A stretch of 64,000 nt of DNA, from contig MGQB01000026.1 in the NCBI GenBank assembly GCA_001797675.1, forward strand, positions 62,001 through 126,000, given 5' to 3'. The notes beneath the pieces are model-generated. The model saw only the letters and a list, made by a program, of their open reading frames with translations. It was not told where the DNA came from and did no database searches. This document shows, in pieces, positions 33,362 to 42,878 of the stretch. The position numbers and the translations under genes are program-made. The stretch comes from Deltaproteobacteria bacterium RBG_13_43_22 (GTDB taxonomy: Bacteria > Desulfobacterota > RBG-13-43-22). Each line of letters begins with the position of its first letter. The first letter of the stretch is position 1.

Positions 33362-35920
33362 ATGCTGAACCCCATAAAATATTTTCTGGGCCGTAAAAAA
33401 AATGAAGAGGAGTTATCCCTTCAGTTCCTTTTTCAGACCTTCAGGGAGCTTTTGGATTACAACAACCAGGCCCTGGACCTCATGGCCGACATGGGTGAAA
33501 AACTCGGGGGCGATTACCTTTTCGACAAACACTATGTCGAAACCTCTGTCGCTCAGTTGGAAGAGGTGGTTTACAAAGTCGTCTATGACCTCAATTTAAT
33601 GACCCCCAAAAAATATTTAGACCTTTTTGATGTTTTTGAAAGGGCCAAATTGGAAATCCATGGGGAACTGGATTCACGGTTTACCCTCCCCAAGGGGGAA
33701 TATGTTTATCTTCTAAGCGAGCTGACCAAAGAAATGTCCGATTACGTGGGCGAAAAAATGGCCACTCTGGGAGAACTCCAAAATCGTTTGGGGTTAAAGG
33801 TTCCCGAGGGGTTTGTCATATCCACCTATGCCTTTAAACAATTCATTGAGCACAATAAACTGGAAAAATGGGTTGCCCCTTTAAGCGAAGGAAAGTTTAA
33901 CCAAGAGGTAATGGAGGAAAAGGCAAACGAACTGAAAGAGCTGATCCTTAAGGCCAAGATGCCTCCGGATCTCAAAAAGGCCATTCGAAAAGCCCTCTCT
34001 TCATGGAAAAATACCCCTCTAGGCGGCTGGGCGGTTCGCAGCAGTGCCGTGGGAGAAGATAGCCAAATCAGTTATGCCGGTCAATATACCACAGTACTAA
34101 ATGTTCCTTCTTCTCAAATAGACTCTGGCTACAAACAAGTCGTGGCCAGTTTGTTTTCTCCCCAGGTCATTAGTTATCGAAACGAAAGAGGTATCAAACA
34201 ACAGGAAATGGCTATGGCCGTCGGGTGCTTGCCTATGATCTCCCCCCAGGTCAGCGGAGTTATTTATACTGCTGATCCAAATGGGTTGGAGGGGGAGGAG
34301 ATGATCTTGTCGGCTTCTTGGGGGTTGGGGAAACTGGTGGTGGACGGTGAAGGGGAAGTGGACCAGTATAAAGTTTCCAAGACCGATCCTTACCCGATTT
34401 TATGGCAGCACATTGGGAAAAAAACCAAACAGTATGCCTTGGTGGAGGGAAAGGGAGTTTCTTTGGTATCCGTCCCTTCGGATCAGCAAGAAGTTCCTTG
34501 CTTGAATGAATCCTTAATGAGGGAAATCATTGAAGGAGCCCTCCGGATTGAACAATACATGAAGTCCTTTCAAGATATTGAATGGTCTATCGATCAAGAG
34601 GGACAAGTCACTTATCTCCAGGCCCGGCCGCTTCAATTATCTGGAAAATTGAAAATAGATAAAGGCCGGTTGATTGCCTCCGCTCAAAAATACCCCGTCC
34701 TTATAAAAGACCATGGCGTTATCGCCAGTAGAGGAATCGGGGCCGGGACCGTTTTTCAAGTTCATTCCGAGGAAGAGGGTCAACTTTTCCCCCGCGGGGC
34801 GGTCCTGGTCTTAAAACATACTTCTCCTCGGATGTCCAAGTTGGTACCCTTGGCCAGTGCGGTTGTTACCGATATTGGAGCGGTTACCGGACATATGGCC
34901 ACGATCTGCAGGGAATTCCGGGTTCCAACTATCGTGGATACCACTTCGGCCACTCAGATCTTAAAAACTGGTATGGAGGTGACCGTCGACGCCGAAGAGA
35001 ATGTAATTTACCAGGGAATTGCCAAAGAACTGCTCACCGCCCAATTGATCGAAAAAATTCCTTATGAAGAAACTTATGAATTTAAGCTGCTCCGAAGGCT
35101 GCTCAAAAAAATATCCACTTTGAATATAACCGACCCCCAATCCAATGAATTTGATCCTGCTCATTGTAAAACTTTCCATGATATCATTCGATTTTCCCAT
35201 GAAATGGCCGTTCGAAAAATTGCCCAAGGTATTCATCCCAGTCAGTTGAGCTTTATTCATTCCCTGACCAAGCTTAAACTGCCCATCCCCCTTAATTTAA
35301 CGGTCCTCGATATTGGGGGAGGAATTAAAAAAGGGATTTCTTCTAATGAAATAACCCTGGATCAAGTCGATTGTTTGCCTCTATCGATTCTGCTTCAGGC
35401 GCTGATAGCCCCCGGGGTGTGGCAGTCTCAGCCGGTCGATTTGGATCTCAAGGGATTTATGTCCAGTTTTACCCGTAATCCTTCCACCATGGCCCTTTCC
35501 ACAGAAAGGCTCAATATAAACCTGGCCATTGTCTCCAGGGAATACCTCAACCTTAATCTGGGTCTGGGATATCATTTTAACCTGATTGACGGCAATATGT
35601 CCGAAGACCGGAACAGCAATTATATCTATTTTCGTTTTTTTGGAGGGGTTACCGAGGTTAACCGGCGAACCCGAAGGGTGAAATTGTTGGCCCAAATATT
35701 GGAAAAAAATGATTTTGCCGTGGAGAGTAAAGGGGAGCTGATCACCGCCAGAATAAAAAAAGTTGATCGGGCCCAGATGGAAGACAAATTTAGACTGATC
35801 GGCCGGTTAATTGGATTCACCCGGCAGTTGGATGTCCTGTTGCGTAATGAAAAAGATATTGATTTCTTTGCCGACAAATTTTTGAAAGAGGAACCGAAGC
35901 CTAATCCAGCGCCTTTATAA
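33362..35920 (+). CDS. PEP/pyruvate-binding-domain phosphotransferase-like protein, paralogue D
   Basis: 852 residues with the shared layout. The helical N-domain has GDYLFDKHYVETSV. The ATP-grasp domain reads VGEKMATLGEL (Lys132; the usual second Gly of GGK is Glu), then RSSAVGED, YAGQYTTVLNV, ASWGLGKLVVDGEGEVD and DIEWSID..VTYLQARPL. The phosphohistidine domain has VTGHMATICREF with His511. The C-domain has TFHDIIRFSHE, LDIGGGIKKG, SNYIYFRFFGG and GRLIGFTRQLDV. The GEK change and the weaker C-domain match (FTRQLDV for CARQLDM) suggest functional drift. It follows the HK3-TSUP3-TIGR02186 unit, and its TAA overlaps the ATG of a small ORF. Confidence 0.85.
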   Translation: MLNPIKYFLGRKKNEEELSLQFLFQTFRELLDYNNQALDLMADMGEKLGGDYLFDKHYVETSVAQLEEVVYKVVYDLNLMTPKKYLDLFDVFERAKLEIHGELDSRFTLPKGEYVYLLSELTKEMSDYVGEKMATLGELQNRLGLKVPEGFVISTYAFKQFIEHNKLEKWVAPLSEGKFNQEVMEEKANELKELILKAKMPPDLKKAIRKALSSWKNTPLGGWAVRSSAVGEDSQISYAGQYTTVLNVPSSQIDSGYKQVVASLFSPQVISYRNERGIKQQEMAMAVGCLPMISPQVSGVIYTADPNGLEGEEMILSASWGLGKLVVDGEGEVDQYKVSKTDPYPILWQHIGKKTKQYALVEGKGVSLVSVPSDQQEVPCLNESLMREIIEGALRIEQYMKSFQDIEWSIDQEGQVTYLQARPLQLSGKLKIDKGRLIASAQKYPVLIKDHGVIASRGIGAGTVFQVHSEEEGQLFPRGAVLVLKHTSPRMSKLVPLASAVVTDIGAVTGHMATICREFRVPTIVDTTSATQILKTGMEVTVDAEENVIYQGIAKELLTAQLIEKIPYEETYEFKLLRRLLKKISTLNITDPQSNEFDPAHCKTFHDIIRFSHEMAVRKIAQGIHPSQLSFIHSLTKLKLPIPLNLTVLDIGGGIKKGISSNEITLDQVDCLPLSILLQALIAPGVWQSQPVDLDLKGFMSSFTRNPSTMALSTERLNINLAIVSREYLNLNLGLGYHFNLIDGNMSEDRNSNYIYFRFFGGVTEVNRRTRRVKLLAQILEKNDFAVESKGELITARIKKVDRAQMEDKFRLIGRLIGFTRQLDVLLRNEKDIDFFADKFLKEEPKPNPAPL

Positions 35921-36135
35921 TGGCCATTCTCAGCACTTTTTATGAATTGAGGGCAGGGTCATTCTCTCAACGGATGCTGGATAAAAGCAAAAAGCGATCC
36001 TCGATTCTGGATAAAGGCAATCAAGCATCCAGTACCGGTAGTTTGAGCCAGTATTCAGGATCGTCCGAACAGAGGCGGTTAATCAGGCGTATTTTAGAAA
36101 ATGTTAGAGATAAATTCTCAGATGATCTTAGGTAA
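35920..36135 (+). CDS. hypothetical 71-residue ORF overlapping the end of paralogue D
   Basis: The ATG overlaps the TAA of paralogue D (TAATG), suggesting coupled translation. The product is basic and Ser-rich (KSKKRSSILDKGNQASSTGS), ending in a helical RRLIRRILENVRDKFSDDL, with no membrane segment. The middle of the DNA contains GGATGCTGGATAAA and GCATCCAG-type repeated words that look intergenic, so this may be a chance frame. Its position before the receiver gene at 36205 is the only other support. Confidence 0.3.
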   Translation: MAILSTFYELRAGSFSQRMLDKSKKRSSILDKGNQASSTGSLSQYSGSSEQRRLIRRILENVRDKFSDDLR

Positions 36136-36204
36136 GAATCTCAACGTGATTATGGTAAGAAATAGAAAAGATGGTTGACAACGAGACCTAAGAAGGAGGT
36201 TTTG

Positions 36205-36576
36205 ATGAAAAAAAATATTTCAGTTATGGTCCTTGATGATGAACCCATTGTAGGGGAACGATTGCAACCGGTTCTGGAAAAAGCAGGATATGAGGTGGAA
36301 GTTTTTACTGATAGTCAAAAGGCCTTGAATCGTCTGGGGGAAAAAAATTTCCAGGTTTTGATTACCGATCTCAAGATGAGCGGTCCCAGCGGGTTGGATG
36401 TTTTAAAATTTCTCAAGGATCATGCCCTGGATACCAAAGCCATTGTGATTACCGGCTATGCGACGATCGAGAGGGCCAGAGAAGCCCAGGTTTTGGATGC
36501 CGAATTCGTTACCAAACCTTTTAAATTGGAACAGATCGTTAAATTAGTGGATAAAGCGGCCAAAAAATTTAAATAA
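36205..36576 (+). CDS. single-domain response regulator (receiver only) 4
   Basis: 123 residues from the ATG at 36205, which has AAGGAGGT at ideal spacing; the frame extends to 36175 without a ribosome site. The receiver has Asp11-Asp12, phospho-acceptor Asp55 (LITDLKMSG), ITGYA and TKPFK, and no output domain. The usual REALxxGAxDF before the TKP motif reads REAQVLDAEF, an odd local change. It is paired with the next receiver gene 34 bases downstream and related to receiver 3 and to the NtrC-type regulator's receiver. Confidence 0.92.
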   Translation: MKKNISVMVLDDEPIVGERLQPVLEKAGYEVEVFTDSQKALNRLGEKNFQVLITDLKMSGPSGLDVLKFLKDHALDTKAIVITGYATIERAREAQVLDAEFVTKPFKLEQIVKLVDKAAKKFK

Positions 36577-36610
36577 CCCGGAAAGGATGTGCTCCTTGAA
36601 CGGAGGTCCT

Positions 36611-36985
36611 ATGGAAAAAGTCAACAGCGTGATGATTTTGGATGATGAACCGATCGTTTGTGAAAGATTGCGGTCCACCCTGGAAAAAGTCAATCTGGAT
36701 ATTGAAACCTTTATTGATCCCAATGAAGCCATTAAACGATTTGCTGAAAAAAAATTCCAGATTCTTATCACCGACCTGAAAATGAAAGAGTTGGACGGGA
36801 TCGAAGTCTTAAAACTGGTTCAGAAGGTTTCTCCCAAAACCAAAGTAATTATCATTACCGGATTTGCCACCGTGGAAAAGGCCAGGGAGGCCTTAAAAAT
36901 CGGGGCTTATGATTTTATCGCCAAGCCTTTTAAACTCAGCCAACTGCGGGATTTGGTTATAAAAGCCCTGGGGCTACCTGATTGA
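36611..36985 (+). CDS. single-domain response regulator (receiver only) 5
   Basis: 124 residues from the ATG at 36611, preceded by CGGAGGT; a longer frame from 36587 is less likely. The receiver has Asp11-Asp12, phospho-Asp55 (LITDLKMKE), ITGFATVEKAREALKIGAYDF and AKPFK. No effector domain follows. Together with receiver 4 it forms the second tandem receiver pair of the island, and like the first pair it lies beside a PEP-domain gene. No cognate kinase is adjacent; kinase 3 is 5 kb upstream. Confidence 0.92.
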   Translation: MEKVNSVMILDDEPIVCERLRSTLEKVNLDIETFIDPNEAIKRFAEKKFQILITDLKMKELDGIEVLKLVQKVSPKTKVIIITGFATVEKAREALKIGAYDFIAKPFKLSQLRDLVIKALGLPD

Positions 36986-37033
36986 ATTTTGGGGGAAGGG
37001 TGAAAGAATTATTTTAGGTAATAAGGAGGAAAG

Positions 37034-37870
37034 ATGGCCATCATAACCATTTCCAGAGGTACGATGAGCGGCGGGGAAGCTTTGGCGAAATGCCTTTCCG
37101 AAAGATTAGGCATTCCTGCGGTCAGCCAGGAGATCTTGCAGGAAGCATCGGATCGCTTTGGAATATCCCAAGCTCTGCTCCTTCAACAGTTGGAGAAAAC
37201 CAAGGGATTGATTCGCGGACCTTCGACGGAGCGAGGCCTTTATTTAACGGCCATCCAACTGGCGTTGGCCGAAAGGGCCCGGAGGGGGCCTTTTGTTTAT
37301 TATGGGCATGCCGGACATCTGCTCATGAAAGGGGTCCCCCAGGTTTTGAAAATCCGGGTCATTGCCCCGCTGAATCGACGGGCACAGAAACTTGCCGAAA
37401 CCCAAAAAATATCGTTGGGGGAGGCGAAAAAAACCATCGAAAAAATGGACGAGAGCCGGGTCAAATGGACGCGGTTTTTATACGATGTAGACTGGCGCGA
37501 TCCTTCTCTCTATGACCTGGTGATTAATCTGGATTCCATCAGTATTGAAAGCGCCTGTGAATTGGTTGTCGGCACTTTAAATCAAGCGGAATTTAAAGAA
37601 TCTCCCGAGTCCCAAACCGTTATTGAGGATTTTCTCCTGGGCTGTCAGGTGAAGACCGCGTTGGTCAGTCACGGCCGGACCAAAGGGCTGGAACTCACGG
37701 TTTCGGCGGAAAAAGGAACGGTTAGAATTTCCGGAACCTTTGAAACAGGAGGGATTTTTCCCAGCGGAAAGCATAGAATCAAGAATGATCTGATCGAAGT
37801 GGCCCGACAGGTTGATGGAGTAAAAGAGGTTCAACTGACCCTGGCTGATATTCCTGTTGTCCTGGAATAA
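37034..37870 (+). CDS. cytidylate-kinase-like (PF13189) protein 2
   Basis: 278 residues. The N-terminal nucleotide-binding loop ISRGTMSGGEALAKCLSERLG is intact for the cytidylate-kinase-like family, followed by VYYGHAGHLLMKGVPQVLKIRV, the Arg-rich lid region (LNRRAQKLAETQKIS) and DLVINLDSISIESA. Residues ~200-278 form a BON-like domain (LELTVSAEKGTVRISGTF..QVDGVKEVQLTLADIP), as in copy 1. There are no membrane helices. Unlike the copy at 22831 its P-loop is canonical, so it is the better candidate for a working nucleotide kinase or nucleotide sensor. AAGGAGGAAAG precedes the ATG. It is the last gene of the island on the plus strand. Confidence 0.8.
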   Translation: MAIITISRGTMSGGEALAKCLSERLGIPAVSQEILQEASDRFGISQALLLQQLEKTKGLIRGPSTERGLYLTAIQLALAERARRGPFVYYGHAGHLLMKGVPQVLKIRVIAPLNRRAQKLAETQKISLGEAKKTIEKMDESRVKWTRFLYDVDWRDPSLYDLVINLDSISIESACELVVGTLNQAEFKESPESQTVIEDFLLGCQVKTALVSHGRTKGLELTVSAEKGTVRISGTFETGGIFPSGKHRIKNDLIEVARQVDGVKEVQLTLADIPVVLE

Positions 37871-38189
37871 CCTAAAGCTGTGAAAGGAAATGATGCTGAA
37901 GAAGGAATCTGTAAGGTAAGAATAAAGCACCACCTTTTAATGAAGATCTTTTTCCTGAATAAAAATCTATAACGCCTTAATACCTTTCCGAATCTAGCCC
38001 TCGTTTTTTATAATCGGTTTCAATTCTCTCCGAAGGATTGCCTTTTTGTCTATTCAGGCATCATTTTTTCATAACCTTTTAGATAAACCCTTTACCGAAG
38101 GAATGGAGAAAATCTTTAATTGCCTTGACTTCAGCCTGGTTCGGCCTTATTTAAATAAAAAAAAACAAAAAACCGGCAGGAGGTGACTC
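37871..38189. other. gap between the island and the M16 peptidase genes
   Basis: 319 AT-rich bases without a gene or clear hairpin terminator. A possible promoter, TTGACT (38125-38130) with a TATTTA-like hexamer 17 bases later (38148-38153), precedes the peptidase start at 38190, which has GGCAGGAGGTGAC as ribosome site. Confidence 0.45.
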
Positions 38190-39581
38190 TTGAAATATAG
38201 TCCGGTAAAAAAATGGATATTCATTGAATTCCTGTTGCTTCTTTCTTTTATTTCAGCAAAGGGTTCCCAGGGGGCAATGGTCGATAAGGTTCAGGAGATA
38301 ATTTTATCCAATGGACTTAAAGTGATACTGCTGGAAAATCATAAGGCCCCAGAAATAACCTTCCAGGTCTGGTACCGGGTCGGGTCGAGGAATGAAACCT
38401 GGGGTAAGACAGGCCTTTCTCATATGCTGGAACATATGATGTTCAAGGGGACTAAAAATGTCAAAGGGGAGGAATTCACCCGTGCTGTCGAGCAGATCGG
38501 CGGGAACGACAATGCTTTTACCTCTCATGATTTTACCGCCTATTATGAAAATGTCAGTGCCGACCGGGTGCAGGTACCCATCGATCTGGAAGCGGATCGC
38601 ATGCAGAATCTCCAGCTCAAGGAAGAGGACTTCCGGACGGAAAGGATGGTGGTCCTGGAGGAACGGAGGATGCGCACCGAAGACAGCCCCCAATCCTATC
38701 TTAACGAGCAGGTGGGGGCCACCGCTTTCCAGATTTCTCCTTACCACTGGCCGGTCATTGGCTGGTTTGAGGATATCGAGCGTTTCACTCTGGAGGACCT
38801 GAAGGAATATTACAAATTATATTATAATCCTTCGAACGCCTTCCTGGTTGTGGTCGGAGATTTTCGAAAAGAAGAGCTGCTGCCCAAATTGGAAAAGAGC
38901 TTCGGCTCCATCCCCAAGGGAGAAATTCCTGACCAGAAAAGAGGGATTGACCCTTCTCAAAATGGCCAACGAAGGATCACCGTCACCAGGGAAGCCGAGC
39001 TGCCTTATATTATTATGGCCTACCATGTGCCGAACATACAGCATCAGGATAGTTTTGTCTTGGAAATCATCTCGGCGGTCCTGGCTGGCGGGAAAAGTTC
39101 AAGGTTCTATCAGAATCTGGTGAGGGAGAAACAGCTGGCCCTTTATGCCGATGCTGATAACACCCTTCTTTCCAAAGACCCCAGTCTTTTTACCCTTTCA
39201 GCTCAACCCTTTCCCGGAAAAGAGGTCGGAGACCTGGAAAAGGCCCTGGACCAGGAAGTAGAGCGTCTTCAGAAGGAGCCGGTGGGAGCCGCTGAACTCC
39301 AAAAGGCCAAGAATCAAATAGAGGCCTCCTTTATCTACGGACAGGATTCCCTTTTCTATCAGGCCATGGTCCTGGCCCGTTATGAGTTAGCCGGGGGCTG
39401 GAAGATGGTTGATGATTATCTCCCCTCCATCAGAAAAATTACCCCGGAGGATATTCAACGGGTGGCCAAGAAATATCTTCTTCCGAAGAACCGGACTGTG
39501 GGCATTCTTATTCCCCTGCCGCCCAAGGAAGGGGGACCGGTTAAAACCATCCCTTCGGGTACAGGGCACATTGTCAGATAA
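38190..39581 (+). CDS. M16 zinc metallopeptidase, catalytic subunit
   Basis: 463 residues with an N-terminal signal or anchor (KKWIFIEFLLLLSFISAKGSQG). The inverted zinc motif HMLEH (in GLSHMLEHMMFKGTKN, ~residues 76-80) and the downstream glutamate-bearing LEERRMRTED helix are intact, so it is an active pitrilysin/MPP-like peptidase. The second M16 domain (IIMAYHVPN onward) completes the clam-shell half. The start is a TTG with a strong AGGAGG site. The following gene encodes the HxxEH-less partner, the usual two-gene arrangement in which both halves form a periplasmic peptidase. Substrates are unknown. Confidence 0.92.
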   Translation: MKYSPVKKWIFIEFLLLLSFISAKGSQGAMVDKVQEIILSNGLKVILLENHKAPEITFQVWYRVGSRNETWGKTGLSHMLEHMMFKGTKNVKGEEFTRAVEQIGGNDNAFTSHDFTAYYENVSADRVQVPIDLEADRMQNLQLKEEDFRTERMVVLEERRMRTEDSPQSYLNEQVGATAFQISPYHWPVIGWFEDIERFTLEDLKEYYKLYYNPSNAFLVVVGDFRKEELLPKLEKSFGSIPKGEIPDQKRGIDPSQNGQRRITVTREAELPYIIMAYHVPNIQHQDSFVLEIISAVLAGGKSSRFYQNLVREKQLALYADADNTLLSKDPSLFTLSAQPFPGKEVGDLEKALDQEVERLQKEPVGAAELQKAKNQIEASFIYGQDSLFYQAMVLARYELAGGWKMVDDYLPSIRKITPEDIQRVAKKYLLPKNRTVGILIPLPPKEGGPVKTIPSGTGHIVR

Positions 39582-39592
39582 GGAGGTAGGAA

Positions 39593-40939
39593 ATGACCCG
39601 TAAGTCCATTCGACTGATGTCCTCCGTCTTTTTAATCTTCGCCTTTTGGAGTGGATCGAATAATTCTGCGGCGGCCATGCCGCCGGTTAGCCGTATGTCT
39701 TTAAGTAATAAGATGGTTTTACTCCTTTCGGAAGAACATTCACTCCCTTTTATAACCCTTCAGGTGGTCGTTGATGGGGGTTCCAGGCAGGATCCGAAGG
39801 GCAAAGAGGGTCTGGCTTATTTAACCGCCAAAGGATTACTCCTGGGAACCTCAAAGCAAAAGGTCACGTCCATTAACGAGGCCCTCGATTTCATGGGGGC
39901 TTCTTTGACTGCCTCGGCCAACAAGGATTATGTTTCCATCAGTCTCAGAGTTTTGAAAAAAGATCTGGAAAATGGGCTTATGCTCTTGGCGGATACTATT
40001 CTCCGGCCGGTTTTCCCGGAGGAAGAGATGCAAAATGAGGCTAATAGGGTTCTCGGGGCCATTCAATCCGCCGAGGAGGACCCGGGTGATGTTGCGGAAA
40101 AGGCTTTTTATCGGACTGTCTTCCAGGACAACCCCTACCGTCATCCGGTGGAAGGGACAAAAGAATCCGTTCCCGGACTCGTCCGGGAAGACGTCATCCG
40201 TTTCTATAAAACCTTTTACCGTCCCAATAATGCCATCCTTGCTGTTGTGGGGGATATTAGCTTGGAAGAGGTGAAGGCCCAAATCCTTCCCCTTTTTGCT
40301 GAATGGCCCGAAGGCCCGATTCCAAAATCAGACATTTCCCGGGATGCCACCCAGAAGGCCGGGATCATTAAAATCAATCGTGATCTGGCCCAGGCCAATA
40401 TCATCATCGGGGGGATTGGTGTCCCCAGGTCCAATCCTGATTATTATACCTTGACGGTCATGAATTATATCCTGGGGGGAGGAGGGTTCGGTTCAAGGTT
40501 GATGGAAGAGATTCGTGCCCGGAGGGGGTTGGCCTATTCGGTAGGCAGTTTTTTCGATCCCAAGAAATTTCAAGGGGCCTTTCAGGTGGTCTTGCAGACC
40601 AAGAATGCCTCGGCCCGCGAGGCGATTACCCTGGTCCTGAAACAAATGGAGCGGATCCGCAAAGAACCGGTCTCGGAAGAAGACCTGCAGCGGGCCAAAA
40701 ACTACCTGATCGGCAGTTTCCCGATGCGGTTTGATACCCAAGGGAAACTGGTCAATTTTCTTTCCCAGGTGGAATATTTCGGACTCGGTCTGGATTATCC
40801 GCAACAGTATCCTGCTCTCATCAAATCGGTCAGTCGAGAAGATGTGCTTCGAGTGGCCCAAAGATATCTCCACCCGGAGCAGTCCATCCAGGTGATCGTG
40901 GGAAATCTGAAAGAAGCAGGTCTGATAGCCCCCGAATAA
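39593..40939 (+). CDS. M16 peptidase-family protein, non-catalytic subunit
   Basis: 448 residues, begins 11 bases after the catalytic subunit with AAGGAGGTAGG. It has a signal segment (SSVFLIFAFWSGSNNSAAA) and both M16 domains, but the zinc motif position reads GLAYLTAKGLLLGT, with no HxxEH. The Gly-rich loop GGGGFGSRLMEEIRARRGLAY, typical of the substrate-guiding subunit, is well preserved. It therefore pairs with the protein from 38190-39581 to form the working peptidase. A weak hairpin (TTTCAGGAA..TTCCTGGAAA, ~40949-40977) lies between it and the convergent cysK. Confidence 0.92.
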   Translation: MTRKSIRLMSSVFLIFAFWSGSNNSAAAMPPVSRMSLSNKMVLLLSEEHSLPFITLQVVVDGGSRQDPKGKEGLAYLTAKGLLLGTSKQKVTSINEALDFMGASLTASANKDYVSISLRVLKKDLENGLMLLADTILRPVFPEEEMQNEANRVLGAIQSAEEDPGDVAEKAFYRTVFQDNPYRHPVEGTKESVPGLVREDVIRFYKTFYRPNNAILAVVGDISLEEVKAQILPLFAEWPEGPIPKSDISRDATQKAGIIKINRDLAQANIIIGGIGVPRSNPDYYTLTVMNYILGGGGFGSRLMEEIRARRGLAYSVGSFFDPKKFQGAFQVVLQTKNASAREAITLVLKQMERIRKEPVSEEDLQRAKNYLIGSFPMRFDTQGKLVNFLSQVEYFGLGLDYPQQYPALIKSVSREDVLRVAQRYLHPEQSIQVIVGNLKEAGLIAPE

Positions 40940-40965
40940 GGGTCGGGCCTTTCAGGAACAGGCGA

Positions 40966-41892
40966 TTATTCCTGGAAAAGCTCCGTACTCAAATATCGTT
41001 CCCCGGTACTGGGGAAAATGATCACAATCTGTTTTCCTCTGCTTTCAGGCCGTTTGGCGATTTCGATGGCCGCTGCAAGGGCCGCACCGGAAGAAATGCC
41101 GCATAGAATCCCTTCCTGCCGGGCTGCCTCTCTGGCCGACTCAAAGGCCTGTTCATTGGTAACGGTGATGACTTCATCAATAATCGCGGTGTTCAGGACC
41201 TGGGGGATAAAACCGGCTCCGATACCCTGGATTTTGTGAGGTCCGGGGTTCCCACCGGACAGTACAGGGGAAGCTGCGGGTTCGACCGCAATGGACTTGA
41301 AAGAGGGTTTACGCTTTTTGATCACCTCGGATACACCGGTAATGGTTCCTCCGGTTCCCACTCCGGCAACCAGCAGGTCCACGCCCCCTTGGGTATCGCG
41401 CCATATTTCCTCGGCCGTTGTTCGGCGGTGAATTTCCGGATTAGCCGGATTGCTGAACTGATCGGGCATATAGGTGTTGGGCGTCTCAGAAATGATCTCG
41501 CGGGCTTTGTTGATGGCCCCCTTCATCCCCGCAGGCCCCGGGGTGAGAATCAACTCCGCGCCCAGATGCTTGAGCAATTTCCTTCTCTCCATACTCATCG
41601 TTTCGGGCATGGTCAGGATTAAATGGTAACCCTTGACGGCGCAGACAAAGGCCAAGGCGATTCCTGTATTTCCGCTGGTAGGTTCCACAATCACGGTGTC
41701 TGTCCGAATGAGTCCCTGTTTTTCGGCGGCCTCAATCATCGCCACTCCAATGCGATCCTTTACACTGCCGAGAGGATTTCGAAATTCCAGCTTGGCGATG
41801 AGGGTCGCAGGCAGCCCTTTCGAGATCTTGTTCAGACGGACCTGGGGGGTCGACCCCGTCGTTTCAGAAACGTTTTCAAAAATCTCAGCCAT
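40966..41892 (-). CDS. cysK: cysteine synthase A (O-acetylserine sulfhydrylase)
   Basis: 308 residues, the usual CysK length. It converts O-acetylserine and sulfide to cysteine with PLP. The PLP lysine lies in [11 protein letters not shown] (~42), the substrate loop is [11 protein letters not shown], and the PLP-phosphate loop is [11 protein letters not shown]. It lies 2 bases downstream of the serine acetyltransferase gene on the same strand, so the two enzymes, which form the cysteine synthase complex, are cotranscribed. [12 protein letters not shown] near residue 220 is typical of the A type. Confidence 0.96.
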   Translation of the reverse strand: MAEIFENVSETTGSTPQVRLNKISKGLPATLIAKLEFRNPLGSVKDRIGVAMIEAAEKQGLIRTDTVIVEPTSGNTGIALAFVCAVKGYHLILTMPETMSMERRKLLKHLGAELILTPGPAGMKGAINKAREIISETPNTYMPDQFSNPANPEIHRRTTAEEIWRDTQGGVDLLVAGVGTGGTITGVSEVIKKRKPSFKSIAVEPAASPVLSGGNPGPHKIQGIGAGFIPQVLNTAIIDEVITVTNEQAFESAREAARQEGILCGISSGAALAAAIEIAKRPESRGKQIVIIFPSTGERYLSTELFQE

Positions 41893-41894
41893 CT

Positions 41895-42878
41895 TTAATT
41901 CTCTTTTGTGTTCTGATCAGTAGATTTTCCCCTAAAAACCAGTTCAGGCCTTTTCAGGAAAACGTGCATGTCCTGCGGTATGGATTCCGTGATCCAGACA
42001 TTTCCTCCGATCACTGAGTGGGCCCCAATGACCGTATGGCCTCCCAAAATAGTGGCTCCGGAGTAGATAATCACGTCATCTTCGATGGTGGGGTGCCGTT
42101 TCTGGCCCCTGAGCTTTTCAGTGGCACCCCTGGGCACCGACAGGGCCCCGAGTGTTACCCCTTGATAGATCCTTACCCGATTTCCTATGAAGGTGGTTTC
42201 GCCTATCACGACACCGGTTCCATGATCGATAAAGAAACTCTCCCCAATTCTTGCTCCCGGATGGATGTCGATGCCCGTTTTGCTATGGGCATACTCGGTC
42301 ATAAGGCGAGGCATAAGAGGGATGGCTTGCGTAAAAAGCTGGTGGGCCAGGCGGTACACGGTGATAGCAAAAAGACCCGGATAGCTGAAGATAATTTCAT
42401 CATAGCTTTGAGCTGCAGGATCCCCTTCCATGGCAGCATGAACATCTTTAGAAAGCATAGAGCGCAACTGTGGCATTGCTTTTAAAAATTCCAGGGCGGT
42501 TTCCTGCCCTTTCTCTTCACAGTGCGTACAGGGTTGATTGTAGCGGAGGCACTCATGCCGGATACACAGCGTGATCTGTTCGGATAGAACTTGAAAAAAG
42601 GAAGTCTCCTCCTCCCCCAGGTAATACTCCAGATTCATGTCATCAACCCGAGAATGAATAAAATACCCCGGAAAGAGGATGCGTCTTGCTCTTTCAATGA
42701 TATCGACGGTGGAATCAAGGGAAGGGAGAGGCTCCGGACTGATGTGGGCAAAGTTGTCTTCCTGATAGCAGGTCCTGACGAGTTCCTGCACGAGCGTTGG
42801 GATTTCTTCACGATACTCCCGTGTTGCCCCGACCCGTTCTTTGCACTGGTCTTGTTTGGCTGAATCTTCCTTATCCAC
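41895..42878 (-). CDS. cysE: serine O-acetyltransferase
   Basis: 327 residues, longer than E. coli CysE and of the type with a ~160-residue helical N-domain. The C-domain is a left-handed beta-helix with the hexapeptide signature [38 protein letters not shown] and catalytic His/Asp in the DHGTG region. It makes O-acetylserine for cysK immediately downstream. The start is GTG with AAGGAGC 6 nt upstream. A strong sigma-70-like promoter lies at 43012-43040, leaving a ~125-nt leader containing an 8-bp hairpin. Confidence 0.95.
   Translation of the reverse strand: MDKEDSAKQDQCKERVGATREYREEIPTLVQELVRTCYQEDNFAHISPEPLPSLDSTVDIIERARRILFPGYFIHSRVDDMNLEYYLGEEETSFFQVLSEQITLCIRHECLRYNQPCTHCEEKGQETALEFLKAMPQLRSMLSKDVHAAMEGDPAAQSYDEIIFSYPGLFAITVYRLAHQLFTQAIPLMPRLMTEYAHSKTGIDIHPGARIGESFFIDHGTGVVIGETTFIGNRVRIYQGVTLGALSVPRGATEKLRGQKRHPTIEDDVIIYSGATILGGHTVIGAHSVIGGNVWITESIPQDMHVFLKRPELVFRGKSTDQNTKEN

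Noticed and set aside
8282-35920. Four PEP-domain genes considered as true PEP synthases or pyruvate phosphate dikinases
   Set aside because: All lack the C-terminal PEP/pyruvate-binding barrel and carry a different conserved domain; four copies among signalling genes also argues against central metabolism.
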